Assembly (NCBI GenBank): GCA_002914845.1
Contig: JXTC01000051.1
Coordinates: 997,676-1,061,675 of the forward strand
Direction of reading: 5' to 3'
From: Trema orientale
Lineage: Eukaryota > Streptophyta > Magnoliopsida > Rosales > Cannabaceae
Length of the DNA stretch: 64,000 nt
The first letter of the stretch is position 1, and each line of letters begins with the position of its first letter. Below, piece by piece: positions 12,159 to 24,141 of the stretch. Below the pieces are notes generated by a model. The model ran no database searches and had not been told where the DNA came from. It worked only from the letters and a program-made list of their open reading frames with translations. Position numbers and translations under genes: made by a program.

Positions 12159-13233
12159 TGAGAATATTTTTTTTTCCTCTTTTGGCAATATATAACTATT
12201 TGTTACTCAAATTGAGTTTCTTTGTATCCAAATGAGCAATATATGAGCAAATAAGCTTGATGTATAGTCGAAAGATTCTTTTGATGAAAAAACTCCATCT
12301 TCATATTGCTCCGTTGATGAACACGATTCTTGAGAAAATTGGTAAACTAGATTTGAACGCAAAAAGATTGAAAAGAACATTAAAGGGTTGTATGAAGTTA
12401 ATAATGTAAATTATCAACACTGTCCAATTTAGTACGAAGAAGTCAAAGAATAAATCAAAGGGGTCTATAATTTTTTTTTCTTTTTGAGAAAAAAGGGGTC
12501 TATAATTGTATACTATATAGATTTTTTCACATAAGGCTAAATATGTAATACTTTTTTTTTTCTGAAAAAAAATGGTGCCTTGATATCTCTTAGAGGTGTC
12601 AGCTTTGCCATTCTTTCAGATTAGGTTCATATTCATAATTTTGTTATAAGCAAGCGAATCATGTAGTATGGTTTGAAAAAAATGCAATACGCTACCAACT
12701 TGTTTTTCTTTATTGAAGGGAGGCTGTACCAACTTCTTTAGTCTGACCAATTATGGTATAATACTATAATAATTCAAAGTTCAAAAACACATGCACTATT
12801 AGTATATAAGTATGCTCTCATTCACGGAATATGCTCTCATTCACGGAATTGATCCCCTTGTTAGTATACTGGCTCTAGCTTATTGTTATTTTGCTCGCTC
12901 TCTCCCAATATAATCATGGTCTAATTTATTTTTTGTTGTGCTCAAAAACTTTCCACCGCTTAATAAAGGATCATAGCTTAAGATTAATAAATAGTGTTGC
13001 CATGCATGTTGCCCAAATTACTGATAGAGATATTAATCACAAAATATAGTGATTGATAAAGATATTAATTACAAAATATAGTGACATTAAATGTAGTGGT
13101 TAGCTTTCTAATTAGTGTTGACATGCATGTTGTCCAAATTAATGCTACGGATAATCATGTTGTCCAAGTTCATCTGGGTAATTAAAAGGCAGCTCCAGGA
13201 AGTTCCTGTAACGTTGATGTGATTATATAGTCA

Positions 13234-13266
<33 letters not shown>

Positions 13267-13710
13267 GTCTCTGAATATATGTGAGAGAGAGAGAGAGAGA
13301 GAGAGTTGCATGTGTTTCTAGAAAGCCTAAAAACTATAATATGGAACGAATATGTATGCATATTTATATATAATGCATTGTATAGAAAATCTTGTTAGGA
13401 TTGAATTTATGGGAAGCTTCGAAGAGACAAAGGAGATGATGAATGAAGGGAAAAAGACCAACAGAAAGCAAAGAAACAGTCGTGCGAGTTGGTTACCATT
13501 TTAACCACTCCTATAGTAATTTCTTTCAACACATATTATATAATAATAAAAAAAGAAAAAAAGAAGTTCATGATCGTCATTCTCACTCACAACGATCTTC
13601 AGTGTAAATTATCAAATATTCTATGCTAGCTGGACTTTTAAACGTTCTAGATGAAGTACCAAAAACGAGCCCCTTTTTTTGTTGTTTTTATCTACCGGAA
13701 CCAAAAATCT
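12159..13710. other. AT-rich intergenic DNA with microsatellites
   Basis: Contains an (AT)n run near 13220-13262, a (GA)n run near 13283-13306, and direct duplications of 'tatgctctcattcacggaat' (about 12810-12850) and of 'tgatagagatattaat'-type phrases. No gene. Confidence 0.5.
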
Positions 13711-14206
13711 TCTATATATGTTTTAGCAAAATACCATTTCAGTCTTGTATTAATTTTTGGAATACAAAATATAATTTTTCTCTTTGCCAAATTGGAGATG
13801 ATCAAAATATTATTAATTTATATGTCAGATTTGGTCAAAATTATGATTCATAATGACACTAATACCCTTAATTTAAATGAATCAAATAATCAAACTGCCT
13901 CCTTAACCCTTATTAACAAAGACCCAATTTTTGTTAATTGTGAAATTTTTGTACATGTTTTTAACAATAAATCTGGAATTGGCAATTGAGTTATTTGATT
14001 ATAGATTTAATGGATAATTTGACTATTTCGCCAAAGGAAGTTTGGCCATTTTCAAATAAATAAATTGACAAGAATTTATGGAAATTTTTCAGAACTGAAG
14101 GAATAATTTTAATCTGATTTGACAAATTGAGGGAATACATTTGCATTTCTAAAATTGCAGGGTCAAGAGTTAACGTTGGTATTTTGCTAAAACATATAAG
14201 AGAATT
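13711..14206. mobile_element. TIR element of unassigned family
   Basis: The left end 'tatatgttttagcaaaatacc' region is matched in inverse orientation on the right by 'ggtattttgctaaaacatat', giving inverted ends of about 30 bp about 0.5 kb apart. No clear target duplication and no coding capacity beyond a chance frame. Confidence 0.4.
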
Positions 14207-14606
14207 TTGTCATTGAGATTCTATTATATATGCTTAATAATACCTCAAACTTGAGGTACATGCTCCTCTTAATAAACCTCTATAATATATTGTACCTGAA
14301 AAGACCAAAATGGCCTAATGACTTAAATTTTTTATTTTTTTAATGTCTTTCGATAATATTTTGATAATTTTCGATGATTTTTTTTAAACACATTAGGGGT
14401 ATCTTGGTCTAAGTAACTATATTTTTTAGAGAAATATTGAGAGGGACATATTTTTGAAATTTGATTTTATAGTTGTCAAGAAGTCTTGGTTAGCCCATTA
14501 GCACAGTGCCATATCACAGTACAACACAACACAATACAACAAAATATGGGTCGTACCGTACTCATAAGTTATGCACAATGGGCTTGGCATGATACTACAT
14601 ATCTAG

Positions 14607-15020
14607 AGCTTTTTAGCCAAATGGCAGAATTTTGGATCATAGTTTGCAAAATAACCGTTTTTCAAACACTATTAAAAAATGACAGAATTTTGGAAATTAT
14701 TTAAAAAAATAGCCGTTTCACATTTACTATGTCAGAAATATATTGATTTATTTTTTTGAAAATTTATTTATTTTTAAAATTGATTTAATTTTTGAAAAAT
14801 TGATTTACTTTATTAAAAATTAATTTACTTGATTTAGTATATCAAAATATATTGATATATTTTTTAAAAAATTGATTTATTTTATTAAAAATTGATTTAC
14901 TTTATAAAAAAATAAATCAACTAAAAATGGCTATTTATCAAAATATAATTATAAAACAGTCATTTATTAAGAGGTATAAAAAATGGCTATTTTCTAAATT
15001 GATCTTAAAAAAGGCCATCT
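14607..15020 (+). repeat. Dispersed repeat, copy 1
   Basis: Begins 'gctttttagccaaatggc' and ends near 'ggccatctcttataa'. Its reverse complement recurs at about 23288-23572 with the same ends and inner words. The interior is TTGATTTA-rich and non-coding. Confidence 0.6.
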
Positions 15021-15049
15021 CTTATAATTACTCACACATCTACGGAGCA

Positions 15050-15480
15050 CAGTAAATATACTATGTGAAAATTACACCTTATACCCGTTTTTTAAAAATT
15101 ATTTAAAAAATACCCATTTTTAAAACTTCTTCAAAAAATACCGATTTTTATGGTCCACATTTCATATGAAAAATATAAGTGGTCCACATTTACAATGTAA
15201 ATTTTATCTATGAGGTACACATTTTATGTATAAAATATGAACAGTACACATTTTAAAATGTGTTCCAATTTTTAGTATAAATTTTATTCATGAAATGTAG
15301 ACCACGGTATACATTTAACGCATGAAATATATACCGTGATATACATTTCATGTGTAAAACAGTGGTAATCTATATTTCTCCAAAAAAAAGTATAAAAATA
15401 GGTATTTATGAAATAAAAATAAATAACGGGTATTTATAAAAATATAGTTTTAAAAACAGATATTTATAAACTTTTCCCAT
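15050..15480. repeat. Imperfect fold-back repeat
   Basis: The outer arms are roughly inverse complements ('ttatacccgttttttaaaaa' against the right arm). The centre repeats 'ggtccacattt' and 'atacatttcatg' motifs on both strands. Non-coding. Confidence 0.35.
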
Positions 15481-15717
15481 ATACTATACACCCAATAATT
15501 GGAAAGTAATAAATTGGTTATCACATTATTTGGTACTAAATACATTTTGGTGGAATAACTATTCAAATTTGACAGAGATATAATATAGAGTATTTTTTTT
15601 TTTCTTAATCACCTCAAAAATTTACCATTTACGTACGTTGCAAGTTGTAGAAACAATTAGTCAATTAGTATAGCAGAAAGAGATCAAATAAGAACTAGAG
15701 CCGCCAACAAGTGTCAA

Positions 15718-15757
<40 letters not shown>

Positions 15758-16458
15758 ATTATAAATCATATATAATAAGTTGATAGCGATTGTGTTGTGT
15801 TGAATGCCATATAAATGTTATAACTATAGCGTGAGGATAGCTAGCGAGGGTTCGGTTGGTAGAAATGGGTGAAGGTGGTTGCACTGGACCATAGAAGAAA
15901 TTTACATAAATCTCAATTCTGGTGTAACAGTGACTCGACCACTCCTCATTCTGTACCCTCAAAACCTTTACCACTCTTTCACTACAATATATATTTAAAA
16001 AACTATATATAACAGATACAGTTTTCATATCTGCTTTGAATTTAATTTTCTCAATCGTTCAAGTCAATGTCACAGGTACGAGTTTGTGTTTGTGGCTGAA
16101 AACCCCAAAAATACCCTTTTGAAAGTTAAATCTCGTGGCTAGTACAGTGGCAGTTTGGTAAATTTATGCATAGATGTAAGAAAATTTGTACTTTCTATGA
16201 ACCATCTTTGTCAAAGTGTTAGCTGTAATAAGGAAATTTTTAATTACAGTAAGAATATAATAGACTATAGCTATGGCAGCTTCATCTTGAAGTTTGAATA
16301 ATTATACAATACTCGAATTACACCACCATTAATACCACACCTTGAGGACTTTTATTGAGATTAATGAGACTAAGACATTGACATACCTCACTACGTATTT
16401 TCTCTCTCTGATCTTTCTCGGGCCTTTGTTTGGAAACGGTGATAAGAATACAAAGGCT
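15481..16458 (+). promoter_or_regulatory. Upstream region of the NAC gene
   Basis: No other gene is visible. An (AT)n tract spans about 15725-15750. The last 80 bp before the ATG are pyrimidine-rich (CTCTCTCTGATCTTTCTC), typical of a plant 5' leader. No exact TATA position can be fixed. Confidence 0.4.
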
Positions 16459-19232
16459 ATGGAGGAACTTCCACCCGGGTTTAGATTCCATCCGACCGAT
16501 GAAGAACTCATCACGTATTATTTGGCTCGAAAGGTTTCGGATTCTAGTTTCACGTCCAAAGCCGTTGCTGTTGTTGATCTTAATAAGTGTGAACCTTGGG
16601 ACCTCCCAGGTAGGATATCACCATGTTAATTTCAAATTATTTGTGTAATTGAAATCTGATTATAATTAATCCTAGCTCTTTATTATGATCTTTAATTTGT
16701 GCTAATTTTGTCGTTTTCTTCTTGGATTGATGGATCATGTTTTTTGTAGTCTCTTTCGTGGATTTTGATAGTATGTTTCTTGGTCTTTTTACTTTACATA
16801 TATGGCCTTTTACTTCAATATATATTTCATTCTAAGAAAAGGTTTTTATAACTTAATTAGGCTATAAAATCTTTACCGGAAAATTTTCTTTCCGAATATA
16901 AGAAAGGACTGCTTGATTAATTTTGGAAAGGAGAAACCGCATGATCATGAGAAGTTTTTATCTTCTTCTTTTCCCCCATTTTGTCAGTCTTTATTAATTG
17001 TTTTTTTTTTTTCACATTTGATTTTAGTGGACTTTGTAGAAAGAGAAAACAGTGGACTTTGGCAAATTATTGAATCATAGACGTAAGTAGGAAAACTAGA
17101 GTATCAATCTACTTCTATATCTTTTGATATTAATCCCTAAATGAGATTACTTACAGTACATATAGTTTACGTAAGTTATGTATTGATTTCCTTCATGACT
17201 TTTACCTTCTTTTTTTTTTTTTTTCTTAAATTCTTCATAGATCACTTTACATACTTATTTGTATGAGTATATACATAATCAGTTTCTTTATTTTCCTGAA
17301 GGAATTTCTTGCAACTCTTAAATTTATAAACTTTGAGAATCATATTTTCAATAATTATTAATCATGTTGCATATAATAGACAGATATATATATATATATA
17401 TGTATGTATATAGGGGTATTTGTTCAACATTATATATTATATATTATGTTATGTATTGGTTAAAAATCAGCAATAATATTGAAAATTATATGCATTTGTA
17501 GACAAAGCTTCCATGGGAGAGAAAGAATGGTACTTTTTCAGCCTGAAAGACCGAAAGTATCCAACTGGACTTAGAACCAACCGAGCTACAGAAGCCGGGT
17601 ATTGGAAAACAACAGGAAAAGACAAGGAAATCTTTCGCGCGAGTGTGCTTGTAGGGATGAAGAAAACCCTAGTATTTTACAAGGGCAGAGCTCCAAGGGG
17701 TGAGAAAAGCAACTGGGTTATGCATGAATACAGGCTAGAAAACAAGTATCCTTTCAAGCAATCAAAGGTACAAATGAATATCGATCATAGTACTTCTTTA
17801 AGATATATATATATATATATACACATGCACAATATGTTATGCATGTCTTAAACAATAGTACTATACTATACATGTACAAACATGTACGTATACATATATA
17901 TTGTGTACTATTACGTTCTTAAGCATCTTAGTGCGTCATATATATATATATATATATATGTATATTGTATGGAAAACTCATGATGGGCGTAGGATGCATT
18001 GTCAAATCCATAGTATTGGTCCTGCCTGGTTTGGGGTTTGATTATGCAGTTAGAGTAGGTACTACCTTTAAAGTTACATAGCTAGCAATGTTAGCTTTGA
18101 TTTTCGCTCAAAGATATTGTAGAATGTAGTGAGAAGATCGAGTTTTGAACTCGTATTTTCAAAATGAGTTTGGAGATTTCTGGAATCTTAGGGGGGGGAA
18201 AAAGTATTAATGTCACACGTACTGAGAGTATGGTATTATATATATTTTTTTGATTAAATGGTATTATAAATAGTACATACTTATATTGGATACATATAAC
18301 AATCGCCACTATATTATACTAAGCAGTGCATTTTTATATTATTATAGTTGCATGCGTAGGACGTATGAAAAAAAAACGTAGAACAACTTCGATAGATTTT
18401 ACAAAATATGCCTGCATGATAAGCCATTAGGTGAGCCGTGAGTGTGTAGCCAAATTTAGAATTATATAAGTTCTAGAATATATATGGTTCTATATATATA
18501 TATAACAAATTAAATCTTGTATACCTTCTTAACTAATTCTTGATTTGAATTTCTATTCTTTCCTCACAGGAAGAATGGGTGGTTTGCAGGGTTTTCCAGA
18601 AGAGCACCGGGCTGAAAAAGCCACAGCAAACACCATCCTCACACGAGCCATCAATCGAGTCCCCCGGCGACGACACAAACTCCATCGTAAATAACGAGTT
18701 TGGAGACATTGAGCTGCCTAATCTCAACACAATCGCCAACTCATCTGGTTGTTTTGGCAATAATAACATTTCCACTCAATTAGGTTTCATGAATAGTAGT
18801 AACACTAATAATAACAAGATCAATAATCATCTTAGTAATATGATGAGTTTGAACAACATGAATTATTGGACTGGTACCACGGCCCATAGTGCTAGTAGTA
18901 CTCTTATTCCATCTCTCTCTTCGTGGCCTTCTAACATGCTAAGCCCAAATCTCTCAATGAACTCTTTCCTTCTCAAGGCATTACAGCTTAGGAATAGTGG
19001 TACTACAATAGATAATTACTCTTATATGCCACAAGGAATTTCTCAATTCAGTACGACGGATATTTTAAGTACCGCTACTTCAAACAATTTCCAATTACCT
19101 TCTTCTTCTTCGCCTAAGATGAACAACAATAACAATATCGTGGTAGATTCCACGTCGCAAGTACAGGCGCAACAGGAGCAACCATTCAACTTGGACTCCA
19201 TTGGTGAAGATCATGATCTTGTACTCTTTTGA
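16459..19232 (+). CDS. NAC058: NAC-domain transcription factor, NAC058-like
   Basis: Nuclear DNA-binding transcription factor. Exons 16459-16609, 17502-17767 and 18570-19232 join in phase to 359 residues; all introns are GT..AG. The ATG is the first in-frame one and opens [17 protein letters not shown]. The NAC domain fills residues 1-150: subdomain A (4-17), B ([11 protein letters not shown]), C ([27 protein letters not shown]), D ([28 protein letters not shown]) and E ([11 protein letters not shown], starting at exon 3). The intron positions after DLP and before EEW are usual for the family. YWKTTGK in place of the common YWKATGK, plus the start of the tail ([10 protein letters not shown]), resembles Arabidopsis ANAC058 from memory. 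The C-terminus is Ser/Asn-rich and acidic at the end, as in activation regions. The ANAC058/StNAC103 clade has been linked to suberin control; that role here is inference. Confidence 0.93.
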
Positions 19233-19440
19233 AGTGTAAAGCTATATGAAGCTAACTTAATCATGTAAAGTTGTTCCATCATTTGATGAAGATGATATAA
19301 TTCTCTCTGAAGTGCTATCCGTTAAGGAAAACCAAGAGCAAAATTAGTATTATTGGGACCTTTAACGGATGTGGCTAAGCGTATAATTTATGTTGTATCT
19401 TTCAGTTGTTATGACTCATGTTTAATTGTTGCAGTTGATT

Positions 19441-19481
<41 letters not shown>

Positions 19482-20140
19482 ATATGTATGTTAAATAAGG
19501 GAGAATCCCTATTTTATATATGTTTCCTGGATTGAATCTGTTTATTATGTCTTATGTTCCATTTCAAGTTCTTCTGGTTGATCTCTCTACTAATGTCATT
19601 TGTGAAGTTGGAAAAATGAAAGACATAATGCGTACTAGACTACTAGTTAGTTCTATTTTGTTGTTATATATGTTCAACATTTCTGATAAATATCTTATTA
19701 AGGAACAAAATTCATGTTCGGACTTTTAATGTGAGTCTATATATATGCATGTATATATCATCTAATTATTATATCTCACAACAACAAAAAAACGACTTAA
19801 TTAAGTTGATAATTTTTTTTTTTGAAAGGAATTAAATTAACTGATAAATATATTGGAAGAAAATATTGAGTTACATATGTCTCTTCAAATTGGGCCAAGT
19901 TTTTATTAAGTAAACACTATCCGTGGACAAATTCCTCCAAAGTTTCTCCTTGATTACGTTGATTATATCATAATTTAACCATTCAAAATTCTGTTATTAT
20001 GAGAGGCACACCTTGAAAGTGACCTATATTGTTATTTCCATTCTAGAGGACAAAAGAACTTCATCTGGAAGCACAAGAAAGGTCATTGACAAAAGGTGAG
20101 CAAGCTATGCCCTTGAAAGATTTTGACAAAATAATTATAA
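19233..20140. other. NAC 3' flank and spacer
   Basis: An (AT)n microsatellite spans about 19443-19476. No canonical AATAAA was seen soon after the NAC stop, so the 3' end is not fixed. No other gene. Confidence 0.45.
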
Positions 20141-20507
20141 CACTACAAAAAACTTAACTTTTAGTTTTAACAATATTTGTGACTAAAAATGAAAAATTAG
20201 TTACTAAAAGAATGATATTATCATTATAATATGACTAAAAGTCTATGGCTAAAATTAGTTTTAGTCCCAAAAAATGTAATTTATTGTTACTAAATATACT
20301 TATGTGCTTTTAATCATAACTAATTTCATTACCATATATAAAGGATTGTGAATAAAAGTATATTAGTGACAATTACCTATGATTAAATATTATATTTTTA
20401 TCACAAGAAATTTTTAGTTGTGACAAATTGTCACTTTTAATCACAAAATAATTTTATTGTGACCAAAAAATTGTCACTAAAGGTGATTTTTTTTTTTTTT
20501 TTGGTAG
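20141..20507. mobile_element. CACTA-type MITE
   Basis: Starts CACTACAAAAAACTTAACTT and is filled with 'gtgactaaaa' and 'ttgtcactaaa' motifs in both orientations. It ends in a T run and 'ggtag', an imperfect complement of the start. At about 370 bp without coding capacity it fits a CACTA-derived MITE. The right end and the 3-bp duplication are degraded. Confidence 0.5.
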
Positions 20508-21710
20508 ATTAATGAGGTATTAGAAAGAATTTTGCCTCTATGATATTTACATTAACGTTTTAATTCATACAAATCATGGGCAAGCTGTTATACTCCAATG
20601 CGAACAAGAATATTTGGAATATTTGATCTATTGGCATAGAGACATTTTCAAACATAACTATGTACACATTAAACAAAAGCATATAACAAATAATCCCCAC
20701 TCTAAAATGATTATTGCAATTCTTGAATTCATTTGAATAATTTTCTAGTAAATAAAATAATTCAACTTGCAAACTCTTAAATATCATTGAATAATGCATA
20801 AGATTTTAAGGAACATGCCTATATATAATTTAATTATGTTAGTCATTGTTATTGAAGCTCATAAATGTTTATGACAAAGGGAAGTGCAAACAAATAAACA
20901 AAGGTTTGTTATTTAAAAAAGAAAGGAGGAAAAAAAGTGTACCTTTAACTTTTGTATAGGACAATAATTTATAGTGTCGTGTCGTATTTATATCATATTG
21001 AGACATATGTATAACGAGCAACTATCAAATTTGAATATGACATGTATATTATTTTTATGATCATTTATAAATATATGTATATATAATATGCTAAATAAAA
21101 AAGTTAATATATAAATGACATGTTTAACATGTTATTTAAATATATTGTATTCAAGTTGTATCTAACCTAATACGATTTACTAACATGTTAACAAGTTAGC
21201 TCATTAATTGAACTCAATTTAACCCATTAATGCTAAACATATCTTATATATATTGTTCAATATGACCTATTAAGTTTAACACGTTAACTTATTTAACATT
21301 TCCAATATAACGTAGTATAATTTATTAATTTATTTAACATTTCCAATATAACTAATTTACTACAATAATTTAAATAAATATTATATACAATCCAATATTT
21401 AAAACCAAAATAAAAATTCAAGTTTCAGTACATAAAATATCATAGGGAAGTCTTAAGTCTTAAGTCATACAATATAAAAGGACTTCATTTATAGAAATAT
21501 TAGGGGACCTTCCAAATGGAAAAAATGATTAAAAAAAAGATCAACAAAAGCTATGCCATTGAAAGTTTTCACAAAATGTGATTATTGAGGAATTACAAAA
21601 GAATTTCACCAATGTAGTTCTTCTAGTCTAATACTTTCTCATACCACTAAAGAAGATAATTAATTTGACACGGAATAATGATCTTACAATATCATTATAT
21701 AATAAACTTT
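20508..21710. other. AT-rich spacer
   Basis: No gene, terminal repeats or tandem array recognised. Confidence 0.4.
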
Positions 21711-21713
21711 TTA

Positions 21714-22270
21714 GGTCATGTTTGGTATAGTGTATAAAGATTTTGTATTGTATTAATCAAACACATGACTACATTGTGCTTTTATATTGTATTATTTAAT
21801 ATGATATCAAAATTTAATACAATACGTAGAGTATTATCTAATATAAATTAAAGTATGTATTACACTGTATTATAACATTGACTCTTATCACTTTGTCTGT
21901 CTTTAATTAATCTCTCTCTTATCACTCTCTTTCTCTAATTTCTCTCTCATCCCTTTCCCTCTCCTTCCTTTCTCCTAAATCACTTATCCTTTTTTAAAGT
22001 GACAAAATATTTTTAAAAGTGATATTTTCAAAAATTAAAATTAAAAGGTTGTATTTTTGAAAATAACTTTTGAAAAATGGTATTTCAAAATTTGTTTTTC
22101 AAAACGGTATTTTTTTAAATAAACTTTTAAAAGTGGTATTTTTCCAAAATGAATTCTTAATACACTATTTTAATATAATGCAAAACCAAACTATAATAAA
22201 ATAATACAATACAACACAACCCAGTATAATACATCACAATATAATACAATACAACATACCAAATATGACC
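21714..22270. mobile_element. Tourist-like (PIF/Harbinger) MITE
   Basis: Terminal inverted repeats GGTCATGTTTGGTAT and, on the other strand, GGTCATATTTGGTAT, flanked by a 3-bp TTA duplication (21711-21713 and 22271-22273). The 557-bp element is non-coding; inner flanks are rich in TACAATAC words. TTA duplication and a G-start TIR are hallmarks of the superfamily. Confidence 0.75.
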
Positions 22271-22639
22271 TTAATTCATATAAAACACGATCAAATCATA
22301 CTCCTTAGGGAAGCAAAAACATTTGGAATATTTGATCTATGAGGAACAAAATTCTACGTTCTAAAATGTCTTATGAAACTCTTGAAATCAACTAACTTTT
22401 TAGTAAATAAAACTAAAATTCAACCAGCAACTCTCAATATCACAAAATAGCACATAAGATTTTAAAGATCATATCTTTTATATTATTATGATTATTAAAT
22501 ATTATTCGATCGAGTTCATCAGTATGTTTTAAAAAATAATATTAAAATGTGTGGGAACAAAGAAAAGCGTCGCAAACAAATATATAAACTAGCTTTAAAA
22601 AATCTGGAAAAAAATAATAACGGTAAGAACAAAACCTTG

Positions 22640-22965
22640 ACTAAACTTGACAGGTTATCTACAGAAAAAAAAACCCTAAAATATTGTTTTCTGTAATTTA
22701 AATTACATCTTTTGGCTTGTTTAAAATTATATCTCAACATTCTAAATTTTTACAAATTTGTACATTCTATAAAAAAAAAATTGACTAATAAATTTCTCAC
22801 TAAACACAGAATCTGAATTGAAGATATCTTATTTCTACTAATCAACACAAAAAATTTATTGAAAAATTTGTACACAAAAAGTATAAATTTATAAATATTT
22901 GAAATGTGGAAAAGACAAAATTTAAATTGCATAAAGATCATATTTTATGATATTTTTTTGTAGTT
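22640..22965 (+). repeat. Dispersed repeat shared with 28180-28560
   Basis: 'aaaattatatctcaacatt' through 'ttgtacattctat' here parallels 'aaaattatacctcaatatt' through 'tttatactctatg' at the second copy, same orientation. Both run on to 'gaaatgtgga'-type or 'aaatgtggag' phrases. Non-coding. Confidence 0.5.
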
Positions 22966-23287
22966 ATCCCTTAAACTATATTATAATAAGTTAGCAAGAG
23001 TCACGACTTATGTGCTTAATTTTTAGGATAGCACTACATATCCCAACTTTTATACCAAATTTTTTGTATCAATACATGTGGCATGTAAGTTGTCATCATC
23101 TAATTGGTGTATTAATACTTACCATAAATAGAATAAACATTATCACCAATTGAGTGGTGATAAATCACATGCCACATATATTGGTATTAAAATTGTAGTA
23201 CAAAAGTTTGTACCTTAAGCATTATCCTAATTTTTAAGCATACATGGACTAACTAGGCAGAGGTTTAAACTAAAACTATAGTATTTA

Positions 23288-23572
23288 TAAGAAATGACAT
23301 TTTTTAAGATAATTTTAAACATAGCCGTTTTTTATACTTATTTAATAAATGATTATTTTATAATTTTATTTTGATAAATGACCTTTTTTTAGTTGATCTA
23401 TTTTTTATAAAGTAGACATTAAATAAATTTTTAAAAAATAAATCAATATATTTTGATATATGAAAAATAGTCATTTTTAAATAATTTTTAAAATTTAGCT
23501 ATTTTTAACAGTGTTTAAAAAATGGACATTTTACAAACTATGATATAAAATTCGGCCTTTTGGCTAAAAAGC
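23288..23572 (-). repeat. Dispersed repeat, copy 2 (inverted relative to 14607-15020)
   Basis: Ends 'ttggctaaaaagccc', the complement of the start of copy 1. Inner phrases such as 'ttgataaatgacc' and 'ttttttagttgat' also match in inverse. It lies about 450 bp upstream of the ESP1-like ATG. Confidence 0.6.
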
Positions 23573-24015
23573 CCACAAAAGATCAAAAAGAATAAGGTCT
23601 TATAGTAAAATAACCGAGTTTTGGCCCTAATTTAAGTAAATGTCCGTTTTTCAAAAATTATAGAAAATATTCTGTATATATGTTTATATATTAAATGTAA
23701 AATATTATACATCAAGCATAAAAATTTATATACTCAATATATTTCAGTATATTAATTAAAATTAAGTGTAAAAATATATATACTTAAAAATTTAGCTATA
23801 AAATTTAAAAAATGAACATCTACTTAATCAAAGATTAAATTTAAAATATTGATCGTTCACTTAAATTTCAATAAACGGGAAACTCAGCCCGTTAGCCAAG
23901 CCCAGCCCAGCCCCAAAATCTAAACAAACACTGTCCCCTGCGGCCTTAGCCCTTAGCCCTACCCACCACTACGTTCAGGAAAAAAAAAACCTCCTCTCTT
24001 CTCTCGTCGGTGACA
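23573..24015 (+). promoter_or_regulatory. Upstream region of the ESP1-like gene
   Basis: AT-rich until about 23870, then a C-rich stretch (23880-24010) with 'agcccagcccagcccc' and a CT-rich leader ending 'cgtcggtgacaATGG'. The composition shift fits a transcription start and 5'UTR. No exact TATA or start site can be assigned. Confidence 0.4.
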
Positions 24016-24110
24016 ATGGCGGGAAAGCAAGTCGCCAGCGATGGCTTACCGGCGAATCTTGCTGGAATGACCAAAAACCAGCTCTATGACATAATGTCTC
24101 AGATGAAGGT

Positions 24111-24141
<31 letters not shown>
